Counted from the stretch's first letter, positions 1 through 10,427 are shown. The stretch is 64,000 nucleotides of DNA from Gilliamella sp. ESL0441 (GCF_019469185.1 NZ_CP048264.1:868001-932000); one strand, 5' to 3'. Notes: a model not told the origin generated them from the letters alone. Program-made: numbers and translations.

Positions 1-1
1 C

Positions 2-64
2 ACCTGTTTTGTTGGAGAAAAACAAATCGTCAATCAGAGTTGGTCTAAATGGTTAATGAATTGA
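2..64 (+). CDS. C-terminal end of an unidentified protein entering from upstream
   Basis: The frame that is open at the left edge encodes 20 residues ending in KWLMN before a TGA at 62-64. The other two forward frames close earlier. The fragment is too short to identify. The same frame stays open after this TGA down to 187, where it stops inside a terminator stem, so the TGA could be a nonsense mutation in a longer gene rather than its natural end. Confidence 0.35.
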   Translation, partial: TCFVGEKQIVNQSWSKWLMN

Positions 65-187
65 AAAATATTAATGATTGATAATCAATTTAAAATTTAT
101 CGATCGAGTAATCGATTGAATGTTATCAGTGAGTTAACGCTATCAAAATTGACGCAAAATGATATTTTAGATTTGTTATCCCACTAA
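65..187 (+). other. Continuation of the same reading frame after an in-frame TGA
   Basis: After the TGA at 62-64 the same frame is open for 40 codons and stops with TAA at 185-187. The first ATG is at 74 and has no recognisable ribosome binding site, so this is unlikely to be an independent gene. The stop lies within the left arm of the terminator at 177-208, as is common for the last gene of a transcript. I therefore read it as the downstream part of the partial gene at the window edge, possibly a pseudogene. Function unknown. Confidence 0.3.
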
Positions 188-208
188 AGTGTTTAGTGGG
201 ATAATTTT
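177..208 (+). terminator. Rho-independent terminator between convergent genes
   Basis: A perfect 12-bp inverted repeat (TATCCCACTAAA / TTTAGTGGGATA) with a 3-nt loop is followed by ATTTT. It lies between the plus-strand gene fragment and the end of ttcA on the minus strand. Confidence 0.8.
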
Positions 209-232
209 ACAAGATAGCGATAATATATAGAT

Positions 233-1129
233 TTATTTAACTTCTTTCCATAAGATCATGTCTTGATCTTCAAGGTCGGATGCATCAAATCCAATCGGTT
301 GGGGCATATCTTCATGATCAAATGCTATATCTCCTCCATCAATTACACGATCCCCCTTTTTAATTCCTTTGAAATCAAAAAGTGAGGTATCACAAAGATG
401 CGATAGAGTAATATTTTGGGTTGCACGGAACATGGTTTCAATGCGTCCGGGATATTTTTTATCCCATTCATTAAGCATTTCTTTAATCACTTGACGTTGT
501 AAATTAGGCTGTGAACCACAAAGATTACAAGGAATTATTGGAAATTGCTTAATTTCAGCATATTTTGCAATGTCTTTTTCTTTGCAATACGCAAGCGGAC
601 GAATAATGATATGTTCACCTGAATCATTCATTAACTTGGGTGGCATTGCTTTTAGTTTACCGCCGTAGAACATATTTAAAAACAAGGTTTCTAAAATATC
701 GTCACGATGATGACCTAAGGCAATTTTTGTGGCGCCCAGTTCGGTTGCGGTGCGATATAAAATTCCACGGCGCAGACGTGAACAAAGCGAACAAGTTGTT
801 TTACCTTCTGGTATTTTTTCTTTAACAATACCATAAGTATTTTCTTGAACTATTTTATATTCAATGCCTAACGACTCAAGGTATTGCGGTAATACATGTT
901 CAGGAAATCCAGGTTGCTTTTGATCTAAATTAACGGCAATGAGATCAAAATTAATAGGCGCACTGATCTTTAAATTTAATAAAATATCAAGCAAGGTATA
1001 ACTATCTTTACCGCCTGATAAACAGACCATAATACGATCGCCTTCTTCGATCATATTAAAATCAGCGATCGCTTCACCAGTAAGGCGACGCAATCGTTTA
1101 TGGAGTTTGTTTTGATTATAGGTTTTCAT
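233..1129 (-). CDS. ttcA: tRNA 2-thiocytidine(32) synthetase TtcA
   Basis: TtcA thiolates cytidine 32 in the anticodon loop of several tRNAs, using ATP activation and a 4Fe-4S cluster in the cytoplasm. The 298-residue protein has the PP-loop SGGKDS at residues 38-43, the CSLC pair at 113-116 and a later conserved [10 protein letters not shown] segment that supplies the third cluster cysteine. Its length is close to E. coli TtcA (311). It starts 14 bp after the end of efpL on the same strand, so the two are probably cotranscribed. Identification is secure from motif order and full-length similarity. Confidence 0.95.
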   Translation of the reverse strand: MKTYNQNKLHKRLRRLTGEAIADFNMIEEGDRIMVCLSGGKDSYTLLDILLNLKISAPINFDLIAVNLDQKQPGFPEHVLPQYLESLGIEYKIVQENTYGIVKEKIPEGKTTCSLCSRLRRGILYRTATELGATKIALGHHRDDILETLFLNMFYGGKLKAMPPKLMNDSGEHIIIRPLAYCKEKDIAKYAEIKQFPIIPCNLCGSQPNLQRQVIKEMLNEWDKKYPGRIETMFRATQNITLSHLCDTSLFDFKGIKKGDRVIDGGDIAFDHEDMPQPIGFDASDLEDQDMILWKEVK

Positions 1130-1143
1130 GACAAATTAATACG

Positions 1144-1716
1144 TTATTCTGATCGTCCCATATAGCGACGTTCGGCGATATGAATTTTGACCTTTTCATT
1201 GTTATCAATGTATTCCGGAACTTGAATAACAAGTCCAGTTGATAATGTGGCTGGTTTAGTGCGAGCACTTGCTGATGCCCCTTTAATACTTGGTGAGGTT
1301 TCAATAATTTCTAGATCAACCGTTTGCGGTAATTCCAACGCAACGACTTCGCCATCAGCCATGAGTACTTGAATGCCGTTCATGCCACCTTCTGGAATAA
1401 AAAGAAGTTCTTCTTCAATTTGTGCTTTTTTGAAAATAAATGGCGTATAGTCTTCATTGTCCATAAAGACATATTCATCACCATCGATATAGGAAAAGCT
1501 GACTGGACGTCGAAAAAGTTCAATCGTTTCGATAATATCGTCACCTTTAAATCGCTCTTCAACTTTACCGCCTGTCTTTACATCGGTAAAACGCATTTTA
1601 TAAAGTGTACTTGCACCACGGGCACTTGGACTTTGAACATCAATGTCTTTAACCAGTAATAATTTGCCATTATAAGTGACGGCATCGCCACGTTTTATTT
1701 CATTTGCTTTTGCCAT
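1144..1716 (-). CDS. efpL: Elongation factor P-like protein EfpL (YeiP)
   Basis: A 190-residue, three-domain EF-P paralogue that acts at the ribosome to relieve stalling on proline-rich and some other difficult motifs. The acceptor loop in domain I reads QSPSARGAS (about residues 28-36), the EfpL/YeiP type with an arginine at the tip, not the lysine of EF-P that is modified by EpmAB. It is the first gene of a two-gene minus-strand unit with ttcA. The N-terminus [11 protein letters not shown] matches the family start, so the annotated ATG is accepted. Called YeiP in older annotation. Confidence 0.93.
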   Translation of the reverse strand: MAKANEIKRGDAVTYNGKLLLVKDIDVQSPSARGASTLYKMRFTDVKTGGKVEERFKGDDIIETIELFRRPVSFSYIDGDEYVFMDNEDYTPFIFKKAQIEEELLFIPEGGMNGIQVLMADGEVVALELPQTVDLEIIETSPSIKGASASARTKPATLSTGLVIQVPEYIDNNEKVKIHIAERRYMGRSE

Positions 1717-1832
1717 AATAGTTTCTTTGTGAGGTTTTAAAATCGAATTTAAAATTTATCTCGCTATTTTACCGCTATCTTGCTATTGTCACCATCAAAA
1801 TTTATCGATGTTCCTTAAATTAAAGGAATCTT

Positions 1833-2099
1833 ATGACAGAATTGGTTAAATGTCGTCAAAATTGTGGGGCCTGTTGTATTGCACCTTCGATCTCGTCCAT
1901 TATTCCCGGAATGCCCAATGGCAAGCCTGCCGGTGTGCCCTGTATCCATTTAGATAGTCGTTTTCAATGTCAACTCTTTGGACAATCCTCCAGACCAAAG
2001 GTTTGTTGTCGATTAAAGCCGAGTATAGAAATGTGTGGCAGTAATCGTAAACAAGCTTTAGATTATTTAACTCAATTAGAACAGGTCACTAGCGCCTAA
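1833..2099 (+). CDS. yeiW: YkgJ-family cysteine cluster protein (YeiW-like)
   Basis: An 88-residue protein of the UPF0153/YkgJ family, which has a conserved cysteine cluster thought to bind a metal or Fe-S centre; the function is unknown. Visible motifs are CRQNCGACC (residues 7-15) followed by IAPSISS, a central GVPCIHL and C-terminal CC and C positions. E. coli YeiW has the same size and the same GCCIAPSIS segment. A good ribosome binding site (AAAGGAA) lies 6-7 nt before the ATG. It is divergent from efpL, as expected if the yeiP/yeiW neighbourhood is kept. The symbol is given by similarity. Confidence 0.8.
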   Translation: MTELVKCRQNCGACCIAPSISSIIPGMPNGKPAGVPCIHLDSRFQCQLFGQSSRPKVCCRLKPSIEMCGSNRKQALDYLTQLEQVTSA

Positions 2100-2312
2100 A
2101 TATTGCTAATTTTTAATAAACTTGCGCAATTATTAGAATTATTTATCTCGTATTGTTTTTTTTTTGATACACTTCACCGCATTTCATTATTCAATGATAA
2201 ATATACACAATAATTAAGATAAATAGCGTTTTCTATCAATTTTTTAAAATATCCGATTGGAAACTGATTTTTTCTTAATTACATTTACTTTCTTTAAAAG
2301 AAGATTTTTGTT

Positions 2313-3755
2313 ATGAAAAATAAATTAAAACGGGATTTAAAGGCTCGCCATTTAGCCATGATTGCAATCGGTGGCTCAATTGGAACTGGGCTTTTTGTTG
2401 CATCCGGTGCAACAGTTGCACAGGCAGGGCCAGGTGGTGCTTTGCTTTCCTATGCCATTATTGGTGTAATGGTTTACTTTTTAATGACCAGCCTTGGTGA
2501 ACTTGCTGCATATTTACCTGTATCCGGGACATTTGCGACTTATGGCGCTCGTTATGTTGATGAGGCGTTCGGATTTGCGATAGGTTGGAATTATTGGTAC
2601 AACTGGGCAATTACCGTTGCGGTGGATCTGGTTGCTGCGCAATTGGTGATTTCGTATTGGTTTGATGCTGGAGCGTATAGTTGGCTTTGGAGTTTGTTAT
2701 TTTTAAGCATTATTTTTTGCCTAAATTATATCTCTGTCAAAGGTTTTGGTGAAGCAGAGTTCTGGTTTTCATTAATTAAAGTGGTTACTGTGATTGTTTT
2801 TATTATAGTTGGCTTATTAATGATTGTCGGTATTTTGCGTGGTGGTGAAAGTACCGGTTTGCAGAATTGGACTGTTGGTGATGCGCCTTTTGTTGGCGGA
2901 TTTTCTTCCATGATTGGTGTTGCTATGGTGGTCGGCTTTTCGTTCCAAGGTACAGAACTCATTGGTATTGCAGCCGGCGAATCAAAAGATCCTGAAAAAA
3001 ATATTCCTAAAGCAATGAAGCAAGTTTTTTGGCGTATTTTGCTATTTTATATTTTTGCAATTTTAGTCATCAGTTTAATTATTCCTTATACCGATCCTAA
3101 TTTACTTCGTAATGAGGAGACCGACATTAGTGTCAGCCCATTTACATTAGTATTCCAACATGCTGGCTTATTATCGGCAGCAGCCATAATGAATGCGGTT
3201 ATTTTAACGTCAGTTTTATCCGCCGGTAATTCTGGTTTATATGCCTCGACACGTATGCTATATGCCTTAGCGAAAGAAGGAAAAGCACCTAAAATCTTTT
3301 CAAGATTATCTTCAACCGGGGTGCCTCGATTTGCATTACTAGCCACAACATTTGTTGCTATGTTATGTTTTTTAACCTCGATGTACAAAGATCAGGAAGT
3401 GTATTTATGGCTTCTTAATATGTCGGGTATGACCGGATTTATTGCTTGGCTTGGGATCGCAATTAGTCACTATCGGTTTAGAAAAGGGTATATAGCTCAA
3501 GGTTATGATGTTAAAAAATTACCTTATCGTTCTAGTTGTTTTCCATTCGGGCCTATATTCGCTTTTGTGCTTTGTCTAACCATCACTCTTGGGCAAAACT
3601 ATGAAGCATTTTTACAAGATACCATTGATTGGAATGGTGTAATAGCGACTTATGTTGGTATTCCATTATTTTTCATTATTTATTTAGGTTATAAGATAGT
3701 GAAGAAAACCAAATGGGTGAAGTACAAAGATATGGATTTTTCTCAAACAGACTAG
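2313..3755 (+). CDS. lysP: Lysine-specific permease LysP
   Basis: An APC-superfamily inner-membrane amino acid:proton symporter. The 480 residues align end to end with E. coli LysP, including the N-terminal segment ARHLAMIAIGGSIGTGLFVA in TM1, the GELAAYLPVSGTFATYG loop and the FSFQGTELIGIAAGES segment in TM6. Twelve membrane segments are expected and hydropathy by eye agrees. In enterics LysP also interacts with the CadC regulator, but no cadC or cadA is visible here. It is followed by a strong terminator, so it is probably monocistronic. Confidence 0.95.
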   Translation: MKNKLKRDLKARHLAMIAIGGSIGTGLFVASGATVAQAGPGGALLSYAIIGVMVYFLMTSLGELAAYLPVSGTFATYGARYVDEAFGFAIGWNYWYNWAITVAVDLVAAQLVISYWFDAGAYSWLWSLLFLSIIFCLNYISVKGFGEAEFWFSLIKVVTVIVFIIVGLLMIVGILRGGESTGLQNWTVGDAPFVGGFSSMIGVAMVVGFSFQGTELIGIAAGESKDPEKNIPKAMKQVFWRILLFYIFAILVISLIIPYTDPNLLRNEETDISVSPFTLVFQHAGLLSAAAIMNAVILTSVLSAGNSGLYASTRMLYALAKEGKAPKIFSRLSSTGVPRFALLATTFVAMLCFLTSMYKDQEVYLWLLNMSGMTGFIAWLGIAISHYRFRKGYIAQGYDVKKLPYRSSCFPFGPIFAFVLCLTITLGQNYEAFLQDTIDWNGVIATYVGIPLFFIIYLGYKIVKKTKWVKYKDMDFSQTD

Positions 3756-3782
3756 TTTGAGAAAGTCGGCTAAATTTTTCTC

Positions 3783-3813
3783 TTCCGTCGACAATTATGT
3801 CGACGGAATTTTA
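3783..3813 (+). terminator. Rho-independent terminator after lysP
   Basis: The arms TTCCGTCGAC and GTCGACGGAA form a perfect 10-bp stem (11 with the next A-T pair) followed by TTTTATT. It lies 28 bp after the lysP stop. Confidence 0.85.
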
Positions 3814-3878
3814 TTAAAAAAGAGAAAAATAACCCATTAAGGTTAGTTAATTTTTAATTAACAAGTTTGATAACGATA

Positions 3879-4106
<228 letters not shown>

Positions 4107-4324
4107 TTAATAATAAAAACAAATTAAATATACACAATTCATTAATGACATCCCTTTTTTTAGGGAAAGAAAAGTAAAATTATAGTACTATTCTTTTATG
4201 ACTAGTTTTGTATTTTATCATACGACAAAATAGTATTGCGTATAAACATATAAAAGCTTAACTTACAATATGTAAGTATCGCCGCAAAATAATGCCGAAA
4301 AAACTCCCAGAAGTAAAGTTATTT

Positions 4325-4981
4325 CTAATTTTTCTTTGCATAGTAAAGACCTTGTTGTTGAATATATTGCCGAACTTTTAAAGGTACTAAATCTTCACAA
4401 CATTGTTGATTCTTAATTTTTTGCCTGATTTGCGTTGCCGAAATATCTTCTAATGGTGTATGAGAAAAATAGATATACCCCTGAGCAGAATCATGCAAAT
4501 GTTTTACATTATTCGTTCGATTTTTATCAATCCATTGTTGAAATTCAACGTTATCAGTCCTTGCGGCATAATTTGGTCGCTGGCAGATAATCAAATGGCA
4601 ATAATCCAGTAATGATTGCCATTTATGCCAACTAGGCAAATTCAATAATGAATCTTGTCCCATAATAAATGCAAGTGATGCCGTTTTCCCGTTTTCATTA
4701 CGCCATTGCTGCAATGTATCAATAGTATAAGAAGGGCGATTTGTATCGCTAGGAGCAATTTCACGTGTATCAATGGTAAACAGAGGCAAATCTTCAATAG
4801 CTAATGCTAACATTGTCAAACGCTGTTTTATGGTTGCTATGGGTTGTGGTTTATGAGGAGGTATTTTATTGGGTAATAAAACTATCTGTGTTACCCCCAC
4901 TTCTTGTGCTAATGAAATTACAGGGCGTAGATGACCATAATGAATAGGATCGAATGTGCCACCAAATAGAGCGGTTAGCAT
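4325..4981 (-). CDS. nadD: Nicotinate-nucleotide adenylyltransferase NadD
   Basis: Makes nicotinic acid adenine dinucleotide from NaMN and ATP, the shared step of NAD synthesis. The nucleotidyltransferase fold is marked by GGTFDPIHYGH at residues 7-17 and the C-terminal ISATQIRQ motif that stands in for the SxTxIR ATP-binding signature. Its ATG overlaps the 3' end of holA by 7 bp, so translation is probably coupled. leuS-lptE-holA-nadD is the widespread gammaproteobacterial order. Confidence 0.96.
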   Translation of the reverse strand: MLTALFGGTFDPIHYGHLRPVISLAQEVGVTQIVLLPNKIPPHKPQPIATIKQRLTMLALAIEDLPLFTIDTREIAPSDTNRPSYTIDTLQQWRNENGKTASLAFIMGQDSLLNLPSWHKWQSLLDYCHLIICQRPNYAARTDNVEFQQWIDKNRTNNVKHLHDSAQGYIYFSHTPLEDISATQIRQKIKNQQCCEDLVPLKVRQYIQQQGLYYAKKN

Positions 4982-5979
4982 TGATTCAATCCCATAAATT
5001 GCATCATCAAACTATTCAAATTGTCCCAAATACGCAATTGGCTATCATGTTTTACACCGATCTCAATCTCGGTTAATTTAGCCAAAGTGGTAAATAGATT
5101 TTTTATATCATTACGATTTAAATAGGATGTATACAAAGCTCTTTTGTTTTGCCATACTTTAAATTTATCAAACGCCTGTTTAAGCGAATTTTTTTCTGAG
5201 GATTTTTTCAAATTGATGATTAGAATGAGTTCTCGTTGAAAAATTCGCATTAGAATTAAGGGTTCAATATCATTCATTCTTAATTGTTGTAAGATATGCA
5301 TTGCGCGTTTTGATTTATTGGCAACCATAGCATCAATCCAATGATATGGACTAAATACAGCTGAATCATTGATATTATTTTCAACCTGTTCATAAGTAAT
5401 TTTATGATTAGGGTAGAGTAATTGTAATTGTTCGATGATTTGTGTCAAAGCAAGTAAATTACCTTCATAATAATAACAAAGTAACTCAATCGCTTGAGGC
5501 TCAATGTCCATCTTTTTTATCTGAAGATGGTTTTTTATCCACTGAGGTAACTGTAAGGTATCAGGGGTTGTACAATTAACGATGACAAGTTTATCAGCTA
5601 ACGCTTTATACCATGTTGCGTTTTCTTGAGTTTTCGTTATCTTATTTAAACTAATTATTAATGCAATATCAGGTGTTAACACTTCACTTAATGTATTGAG
5701 TTTTGTTATTAACGCAGTATTTAATGCATTATCACCAAAATCAAGAAAGATAAGTGTGTTATTCGAAAATAGATTTAATGCCTGACAACTGTCATAAATT
5801 GCAGACCAATCTGTTTGATTGTCTATAGTAAATGTCAGTTGTTCATCAAATCCTTTTTGTCCAAATGTATTGCGTAATTGAGTGAGTGCATAATGTTGCA
5901 GATAAGGATCACTCCCTATTAATAAATAATAGGGTGATCCTAATTGATGATTGATTTGGTCAGCGCCGATTTTTATCAT
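4975..5979 (-). CDS. holA: DNA polymerase III delta subunit HolA
   Basis: The delta subunit of the clamp loader, which opens the beta sliding clamp. The 334 residues align with E. coli HolA throughout: YLLIGSDPYLQHYA near the N-terminus, CYYYEGNLLALTQ in the middle, SPYHWIDAMVANKSKRAMHI, then FQRELILIINLK. Length is close to E. coli (343). It sits between lptE (9 bp away) and nadD (7-bp overlap) in a minus-strand operon. Confidence 0.95.
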   Translation of the reverse strand: MIKIGADQINHQLGSPYYLLIGSDPYLQHYALTQLRNTFGQKGFDEQLTFTIDNQTDWSAIYDSCQALNLFSNNTLIFLDFGDNALNTALITKLNTLSEVLTPDIALIISLNKITKTQENATWYKALADKLVIVNCTTPDTLQLPQWIKNHLQIKKMDIEPQAIELLCYYYEGNLLALTQIIEQLQLLYPNHKITYEQVENNINDSAVFSPYHWIDAMVANKSKRAMHILQQLRMNDIEPLILMRIFQRELILIINLKKSSEKNSLKQAFDKFKVWQNKRALYTSYLNRNDIKNLFTTLAKLTEIEIGVKHDSQLRIWDNLNSLMMQFMGLNQC

Positions 5980-5988
5980 AAAACACTA

Positions 5989-6483
5989 TTATTTTACTGC
6001 ATCAACAGATTTTAACTTACGTAAAACCTGTTTTGCTGCCTGTTTATACATTTCATCTTCAACTAAATTTTGTTCTGCTGTTTTAGCTAATGGATTTGAT
6101 GGATTATCAAAGAATGTACGGAATACTCGTACATTAATTGGATAGATTTGTTTACCATTCGTTACAGCTTGAGCTTGTACAGTTAAAACGAGTTGATATT
6201 CTGCCGCTTTACCATCTTTATAAATTGATATGGTATTACGATCAATATGTTCACTTGTAATACTAAGTGTTGGATATTGACCTGAAGCATCATCAGTCAC
6301 TAATTTTACCTGATTATCGTGCAAGATTTCTTTAACATATCTAGATAATTTGCCATATGGGTCATAACTTATATAAGACATAGTTTTAAATCTTGACGGT
6401 ATATCGTTTTCATTTTGCAAATGGAATCCACACCCCGAGAGTGATATTGCCATTAGCATGATTATAGCTATATATTTTTTCAT
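5989..6483 (-). CDS. lptE: LPS-assembly lipoprotein LptE
   Basis: An outer-membrane lipoprotein that plugs LptD and helps insert lipopolysaccharide. The start at 6483 gives a clean lipoprotein signal (MKKYIAIIMLMAISLSGC) with lipobox LSGC and mature end CGFHLQ, the usual LptE N-terminus. A longer frame to 6528 adds 15 residues before the signal peptide and overlaps leuS. The shorter start has GGTGG about 9 nt upstream and is preferred. At 164 residues it is slightly short for the family (E. coli 193). Lies between leuS and holA, the conserved position. Confidence 0.9.
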   Translation of the reverse strand: MKKYIAIIMLMAISLSGCGFHLQNENDIPSRFKTMSYISYDPYGKLSRYVKEILHDNQVKLVTDDASGQYPTLSITSEHIDRNTISIYKDGKAAEYQLVLTVQAQAVTNGKQIYPINVRVFRTFFDNPSNPLAKTAEQNLVEDEMYKQAAKQVLRKLKSVDAVK

Positions 6484-6517
6484 AAAAATTACCACCAATT
6501 TTTCGTCATTAACAATA

Positions 6518-9100
6518 TTAACCAACAACCAAATTCAATAACTTCCCTGGTACATAAATGACTTTGCGAATAGTCACATCAGCCAGATATTTTTGAATGT
6601 TAGGTTCTTGTTTAGCTTGTTCTACAACAAAATCTTGCTCAGCATTAGCAGGTACAGTGAATTTGCCACGTACTTTACCATTAATTTGTACTACGATGAG
6701 TTTTTCATCTTCAATCATCGCTGATTCATCAGCAATCGGCCATGTTGCATTATCGATTGATTCACTATGCCCTAATGCTTGCCACATAACAAAACAAACA
6801 TGCGGAATCATTGGATAAAGTAGGCGGACAATAGCATTTAAAGCTTCGTTCATTAATGCATAGTCTTGGTCGTTTTCTAAAGGTGCTTTTTGTAGACGAT
6901 TCATAAACTCCATGACAGCAGCAATTGCCGTATTAAATGTTTGCCGACGTCCAATATCATCACTGACTTTGGCAATGGTTTTATGAAGTTCACGACGCAA
7001 TGTTTTTTGTTCAGCATTCAATTGTGTCACATCTAATTTGACACTTTTACCTTGCTGTGCATACTCATACACTAAACGCCAAACACGTTTGATAAAACGG
7101 TTAGCCCCTTCAACACCTGATTCTTGCCATTCAAGCGTCATATCAGCAGGCGAGGCAAACATCATAAATAATCGAACTGTGTCAGCACCATATTTTTCAA
7201 CCATTTCCTGTGGATCGATGCCGTTATTTTTCGATTTCGACATTTTAGTCATACCTGCATGCACAAGTTCATTGCCTTTGCTGTCGATTGCCTTGCAAAT
7301 GCGACCTTTTTCGTCACGTTCAATGGTGACTTCGGTCGGTGATACCCAAATGCGTTCGTTTGTTGGACTGGTATAATAAAATGCATCAGCAAGTACCATG
7401 CCTTGACAAAGTAATCGTTTAGCTGGTTCATCAGAGCTGACTAAGCCAAAATCACGCATTAATTTGTGGAAGAATCTAAAATAAAGTAAATGCATAATGG
7501 CATGTTCAATACCACCAACGTACTGATCGACAGGTAACCAGTAATTCGCTGCTTTTTCATCTAACATGCCCTTGTCATAGTGCGGACAAGTATAACGTGC
7601 GTAATACCATGATGATTCCATAAAGGTATCAAAGGTATCGGTTTCACGAAGTGCCGCTTGACCATTAACAGTCGTTTTTGCCCAATTTGGATCGGCTTTA
7701 ATTGGACTGGTTATTCCATTCATTTCGACGTCTTCAGGTAAAATAACCGGTAATTGGTCTTCTGGCGTCGGAATGGTGGTTCCATCTTCAAGGGTGACCA
7801 TTGGAATCGGTGCGCCCCAATAACGTTGACGGGAAACACCCCAATCACGCAAGCGATAATTGACTTTACGCTCACCAATACCCAATGCAGTCAATTTGTC
7901 GGCGATAGCATTGAATGCTTGCTCAAAATTAAGTCCATCAAATTCACCCGAATTAAATAGCTTACCATGTTCAGTATAAGCATTTTCAGACAGGTCAGGA
8001 GCTTGCCCATCTTGATTTAAGATAACTGGTTTAATTGGCAGATTATATTTTGAAGCAAACTCATAATCTCGCTCATCATGTCCCGGTACTGCCATTACTG
8101 CACCAGTGCCATATTCAATTAAGACAAAGTTGGCAATCCATACCGGCACTTTATTACCCGTTAACGGATGAATAGCATAAAACCCAGTGGCGATGCCTTT
8201 TTTCTCCATTGTTGCCATATCGGCTTCTGCGGTTTTGGTATTTTTGCATTCTGCAATAAATTCAGCAATTTTCGGATTATTTTTCGCTGCTAATTGTGCT
8301 AGTGGGTGCTCAGCGGCAACTGAGACAAAACTTACGCCCATTAAGGTATCAGGGCGAGTTGTATAAACACGCAATTTATCATTGTAGTTTTCTACAGCAA
8401 AATCAAATTCGACCCCTTCAGAACGACCAATCCAGTTTCGTTGCATTGTTTTAACTTGTTCTGGCCAATCTTCAAGCGTATCTAAATCATTGAGTAGCTC
8501 TTCGGCATAGTCAGTAATTTTGATAAACCATTGTGGGATCTCTTTACGCTCGACGGGGGTATTACAACGCCAACAACAACCTTCAACTACTTGCTCATTA
8601 GCTAGAACAGTTTGATCGTTAGGGCACCAGTTAACTGCTGAAGTCTTTTTGTAAACTAAACCTTTCTCATAAAGTTTAGTAAAAAACCATTGTTCCCATT
8701 TGTAGTATTCCGGTCGGCAAGTGGTGACTTCACGATCCCAATCATAACCAAAACCTAATAATTGTAATTGCTTTTTCATGTAAGCAATATTTTCGTAAGT
8801 CCATTTTGCTGGTGCGGTATTGTTTTTTACTGCCGCCCCCTCAGCGGGTAAACCGAAAGCATCCCAACCTATTGGTTGTAATACATTTTTACCATTTAGA
8901 CGTTGATAACGTGAGATCGTATCACCGATTGTATAATTACGGACATGACCAAGATGCAAACGACCTGAAGGATAAGGAAGCATTGACAAGCAGTAATACT
9001 TCTCTTTAGATGCATCTTCAGTAACGTGAAATGTTTTGTTCTCTAGCCAATGTTGTTGAACTTTGGCTTCAATCTCATCTGGGCGATATTGTTCTTGCAT
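6518..9100 (-). CDS. leuS: Leucyl-tRNA synthetase LeuS
   Basis: A class I aminoacyl-tRNA synthetase charging tRNA-Leu. The 860 residues are the E. coli length. The HIGH-type motif is HLGH at 49-52 within [19 protein letters not shown], the CP1 editing domain follows, and KMSKS is at 619-623. A four-cysteine zinc-binding segment (NWCPND ... CCWRC) is present. First gene of the leuS-lptE-holA-nadD unit. A diverged copy of its first 36 bp is found at 10160-10195. Confidence 0.98.
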   Translation of the reverse strand: MQEQYRPDEIEAKVQQHWLENKTFHVTEDASKEKYYCLSMLPYPSGRLHLGHVRNYTIGDTISRYQRLNGKNVLQPIGWDAFGLPAEGAAVKNNTAPAKWTYENIAYMKKQLQLLGFGYDWDREVTTCRPEYYKWEQWFFTKLYEKGLVYKKTSAVNWCPNDQTVLANEQVVEGCCWRCNTPVERKEIPQWFIKITDYAEELLNDLDTLEDWPEQVKTMQRNWIGRSEGVEFDFAVENYNDKLRVYTTRPDTLMGVSFVSVAAEHPLAQLAAKNNPKIAEFIAECKNTKTAEADMATMEKKGIATGFYAIHPLTGNKVPVWIANFVLIEYGTGAVMAVPGHDERDYEFASKYNLPIKPVILNQDGQAPDLSENAYTEHGKLFNSGEFDGLNFEQAFNAIADKLTALGIGERKVNYRLRDWGVSRQRYWGAPIPMVTLEDGTTIPTPEDQLPVILPEDVEMNGITSPIKADPNWAKTTVNGQAALRETDTFDTFMESSWYYARYTCPHYDKGMLDEKAANYWLPVDQYVGGIEHAIMHLLYFRFFHKLMRDFGLVSSDEPAKRLLCQGMVLADAFYYTSPTNERIWVSPTEVTIERDEKGRICKAIDSKGNELVHAGMTKMSKSKNNGIDPQEMVEKYGADTVRLFMMFASPADMTLEWQESGVEGANRFIKRVWRLVYEYAQQGKSVKLDVTQLNAEQKTLRRELHKTIAKVSDDIGRRQTFNTAIAAVMEFMNRLQKAPLENDQDYALMNEALNAIVRLLYPMIPHVCFVMWQALGHSESIDNATWPIADESAMIEDEKLIVVQINGKVRGKFTVPANAEQDFVVEQAKQEPNIQKYLADVTIRKVIYVPGKLLNLVVG

Positions 9101-9330
9101 GACGAATTAATGTCCTATCTATTATTGCTAACAAAAAATAATTTGCTAATTGTATTGGTTATTGGCACGTTTTACAAACGATATATGAAACAAGGAGAAT
9201 GATTTGATACCAATATTTATAAGAATTAAAATCAATAAAGTTAACAATATAAAAAAAAATACATTTTTGCTTTTCAATAGATTTAAAAAAACTTAAGATA
9301 TATTCTAAAAAATTTAAGGAATAGCTTCTT

Positions 9331-9948
9331 ATGGAAAATCGTACATTTGAATTTCGTTGTTTCACTCGGCGCTCATTTATTGTTTTCGTTATATCAGTTA
9401 TTAGCTTTGCTTCATTTGTCGCAGGTTATCTCATTTTTTTATTTACCTCTGATGCTGTCATGCCTTTGATCCCCAAACAATATTTTATGGAGATTCTTTT
9501 TGGTGGAATCCTTGTGTTGAGCTTACTTTCTGGCGTTTTGTTTGCTATAAGTATTGTGAGTTTATTCCGTAAAAAAATGACGTTTAATGTCAATTCATAT
9601 TCGATTAATATTGATGACCATAAAAAATTGAATCAAATGTTTCAATGGTCAGCATTACAAAAAGTAATAATGTTTAATGTCGATAACCCTATTTGGATTA
9701 ATCAAACACTTATCCTGGAATTTGACAATGAGCGTATTAATATGCAGATAGTAAAGGGAAGAATTCCACTATTATCCAAAAAAGATATCGATCAATTTTT
9801 TGAATTTACACAATATCTTCATGAACAAGTTCTCAAACCAGATTTTACATTATTCTCGGTGGATAAAACTTTATCATCTAAAACAGCTGAATTTCTAGTG
9901 GATGTTTCACATGATTTAGAATATCGTTACCTTTATATCAGAAAGTAG
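9331..9948 (+). CDS. Two-TM protein of unknown function, paralogue 1 (YcxB/PH-like architecture)
   Basis: I do not recognise a named family. The 205 residues have two hydrophobic segments (about 16-38 and 52-76), a basic RKK turn, then a strand-rich soluble half with a conserved QWSALQKVI core and an FFEFTQYLHEQVLKPDF helix, ending YRYLYIRK. Two membrane helices followed by a compact beta-rich domain and a terminal helix recall YcxB-type bacterial PH proteins, but this is inference from layout only. It shares 15 identical N-terminal residues with the paralogue at 10428-11042. AAGGA precedes the ATG by 10 nt, a slightly long spacing caused by a 3-nt insertion relative to the second copy. Confidence 0.8.
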   Translation: MENRTFEFRCFTRRSFIVFVISVISFASFVAGYLIFLFTSDAVMPLIPKQYFMEILFGGILVLSLLSGVLFAISIVSLFRKKMTFNVNSYSINIDDHKKLNQMFQWSALQKVIMFNVDNPIWINQTLILEFDNERINMQIVKGRIPLLSKKDIDQFFEFTQYLHEQVLKPDFTLFSVDKTLSSKTAEFLVDVSHDLEYRYLYIRK

Positions 9949-10059
9949 CTAATGCGCATATGTTGTTTGTAAATTAGTGATAAAACAATGGCTATTGAAT
10001 GGTTAAATAGCCATCAACTGTTTTGATAAACGTTAACTGTCTTTTAATTGGTCAATATA

Positions 10060-10157
10060 TTAGCTACCATTAAACGCACGTTAAGAAACGTAAAGAATAG
10101 TTTTTCTCATCAACCAGTATATTTTCGAAATTGGTTTAAATAAGTTCATCGACTTTT
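10060..10157 (-). pseudogene. Relic of the bamD 3' end left by tandem duplication
   Basis: The plus-strand sequence starting TTAGCTACCATTAAACGCAC can be aligned with the real bamD 3' end starting TTAGCCGCCATTAAAAACAC at 11148. The match continues for about 95 bp at roughly 60-65% identity by eye and ends exactly where leuS-like sequence begins. It has no coding role now. It marks the right edge of duplication unit 1. Confidence 0.75.
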
Positions 10158-10195
10158 GGGGCTTCAATCACATCTAGGCGATATTGTTCTTACGT
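10158..10195 (-). pseudogene. Relic of the leuS 5' end left by tandem duplication
   Basis: GGCTTCAATCACATCTAGGC then GATATTGTTCTTACG at 10160-10195 matches the first 36 bp of leuS on the minus strand (9066-9100), where the true start codon CAT has become CGT. Only the extreme 5' end is present, so it is non-functional. It joins the bamD relic directly and defines the duplication junction. Confidence 0.8.
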
Positions 10196-10427
10196 GATGA
10201 ATATATGTCCTATCTATTATTGCTAATAAAAAATAATTTGCTAATTGTATTGGTTATTGACAGGTTTACAAACGATAGATGAAACAAGAAGAATGATTTG
10301 ATACCAATATTTATTTGAATTAAGATCAATAAAGTTAACAATATAAATAAAAAGAAATAAATCTTTCCTTCTCAATGTATTTAAAAAAAACTTAAGATAT
10401 ATTTCTAAAAAATATAAGGAATAGCTT

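Larger units (their letters stand above)
9058..10157. repeat. Tandem duplication unit 1 (leuS 5' end, gene X, bamD 3' relic)
   Basis: About 1.1 kb that recurs immediately downstream at 10158-11246, offset about 1.09 kb. It contains the genuine 5' end of leuS, a 230-bp leader, the gene at 9331-9948 and a diverged copy of the bamD 3' end at 10060-10157. The leaders (about 9101-9345 versus 10196-10442) are nearly identical by eye. The 3' halves of the genes and the bamD copies have diverged much more. Confidence 0.85.

Noticed and set aside
2100..2312. Lysine riboswitch in front of lysP
   Set aside because: The leader is too AT-rich and lacks the conserved L-box core elements and a terminator/antiterminator pair, so there was no support.
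6484..6528. N-terminal extension of LptE to 6528
   Set aside because: It would place 15 polar residues before the lipoprotein signal peptide and overlap leuS. The ATG at 6483 gives a normal lipobox distance.
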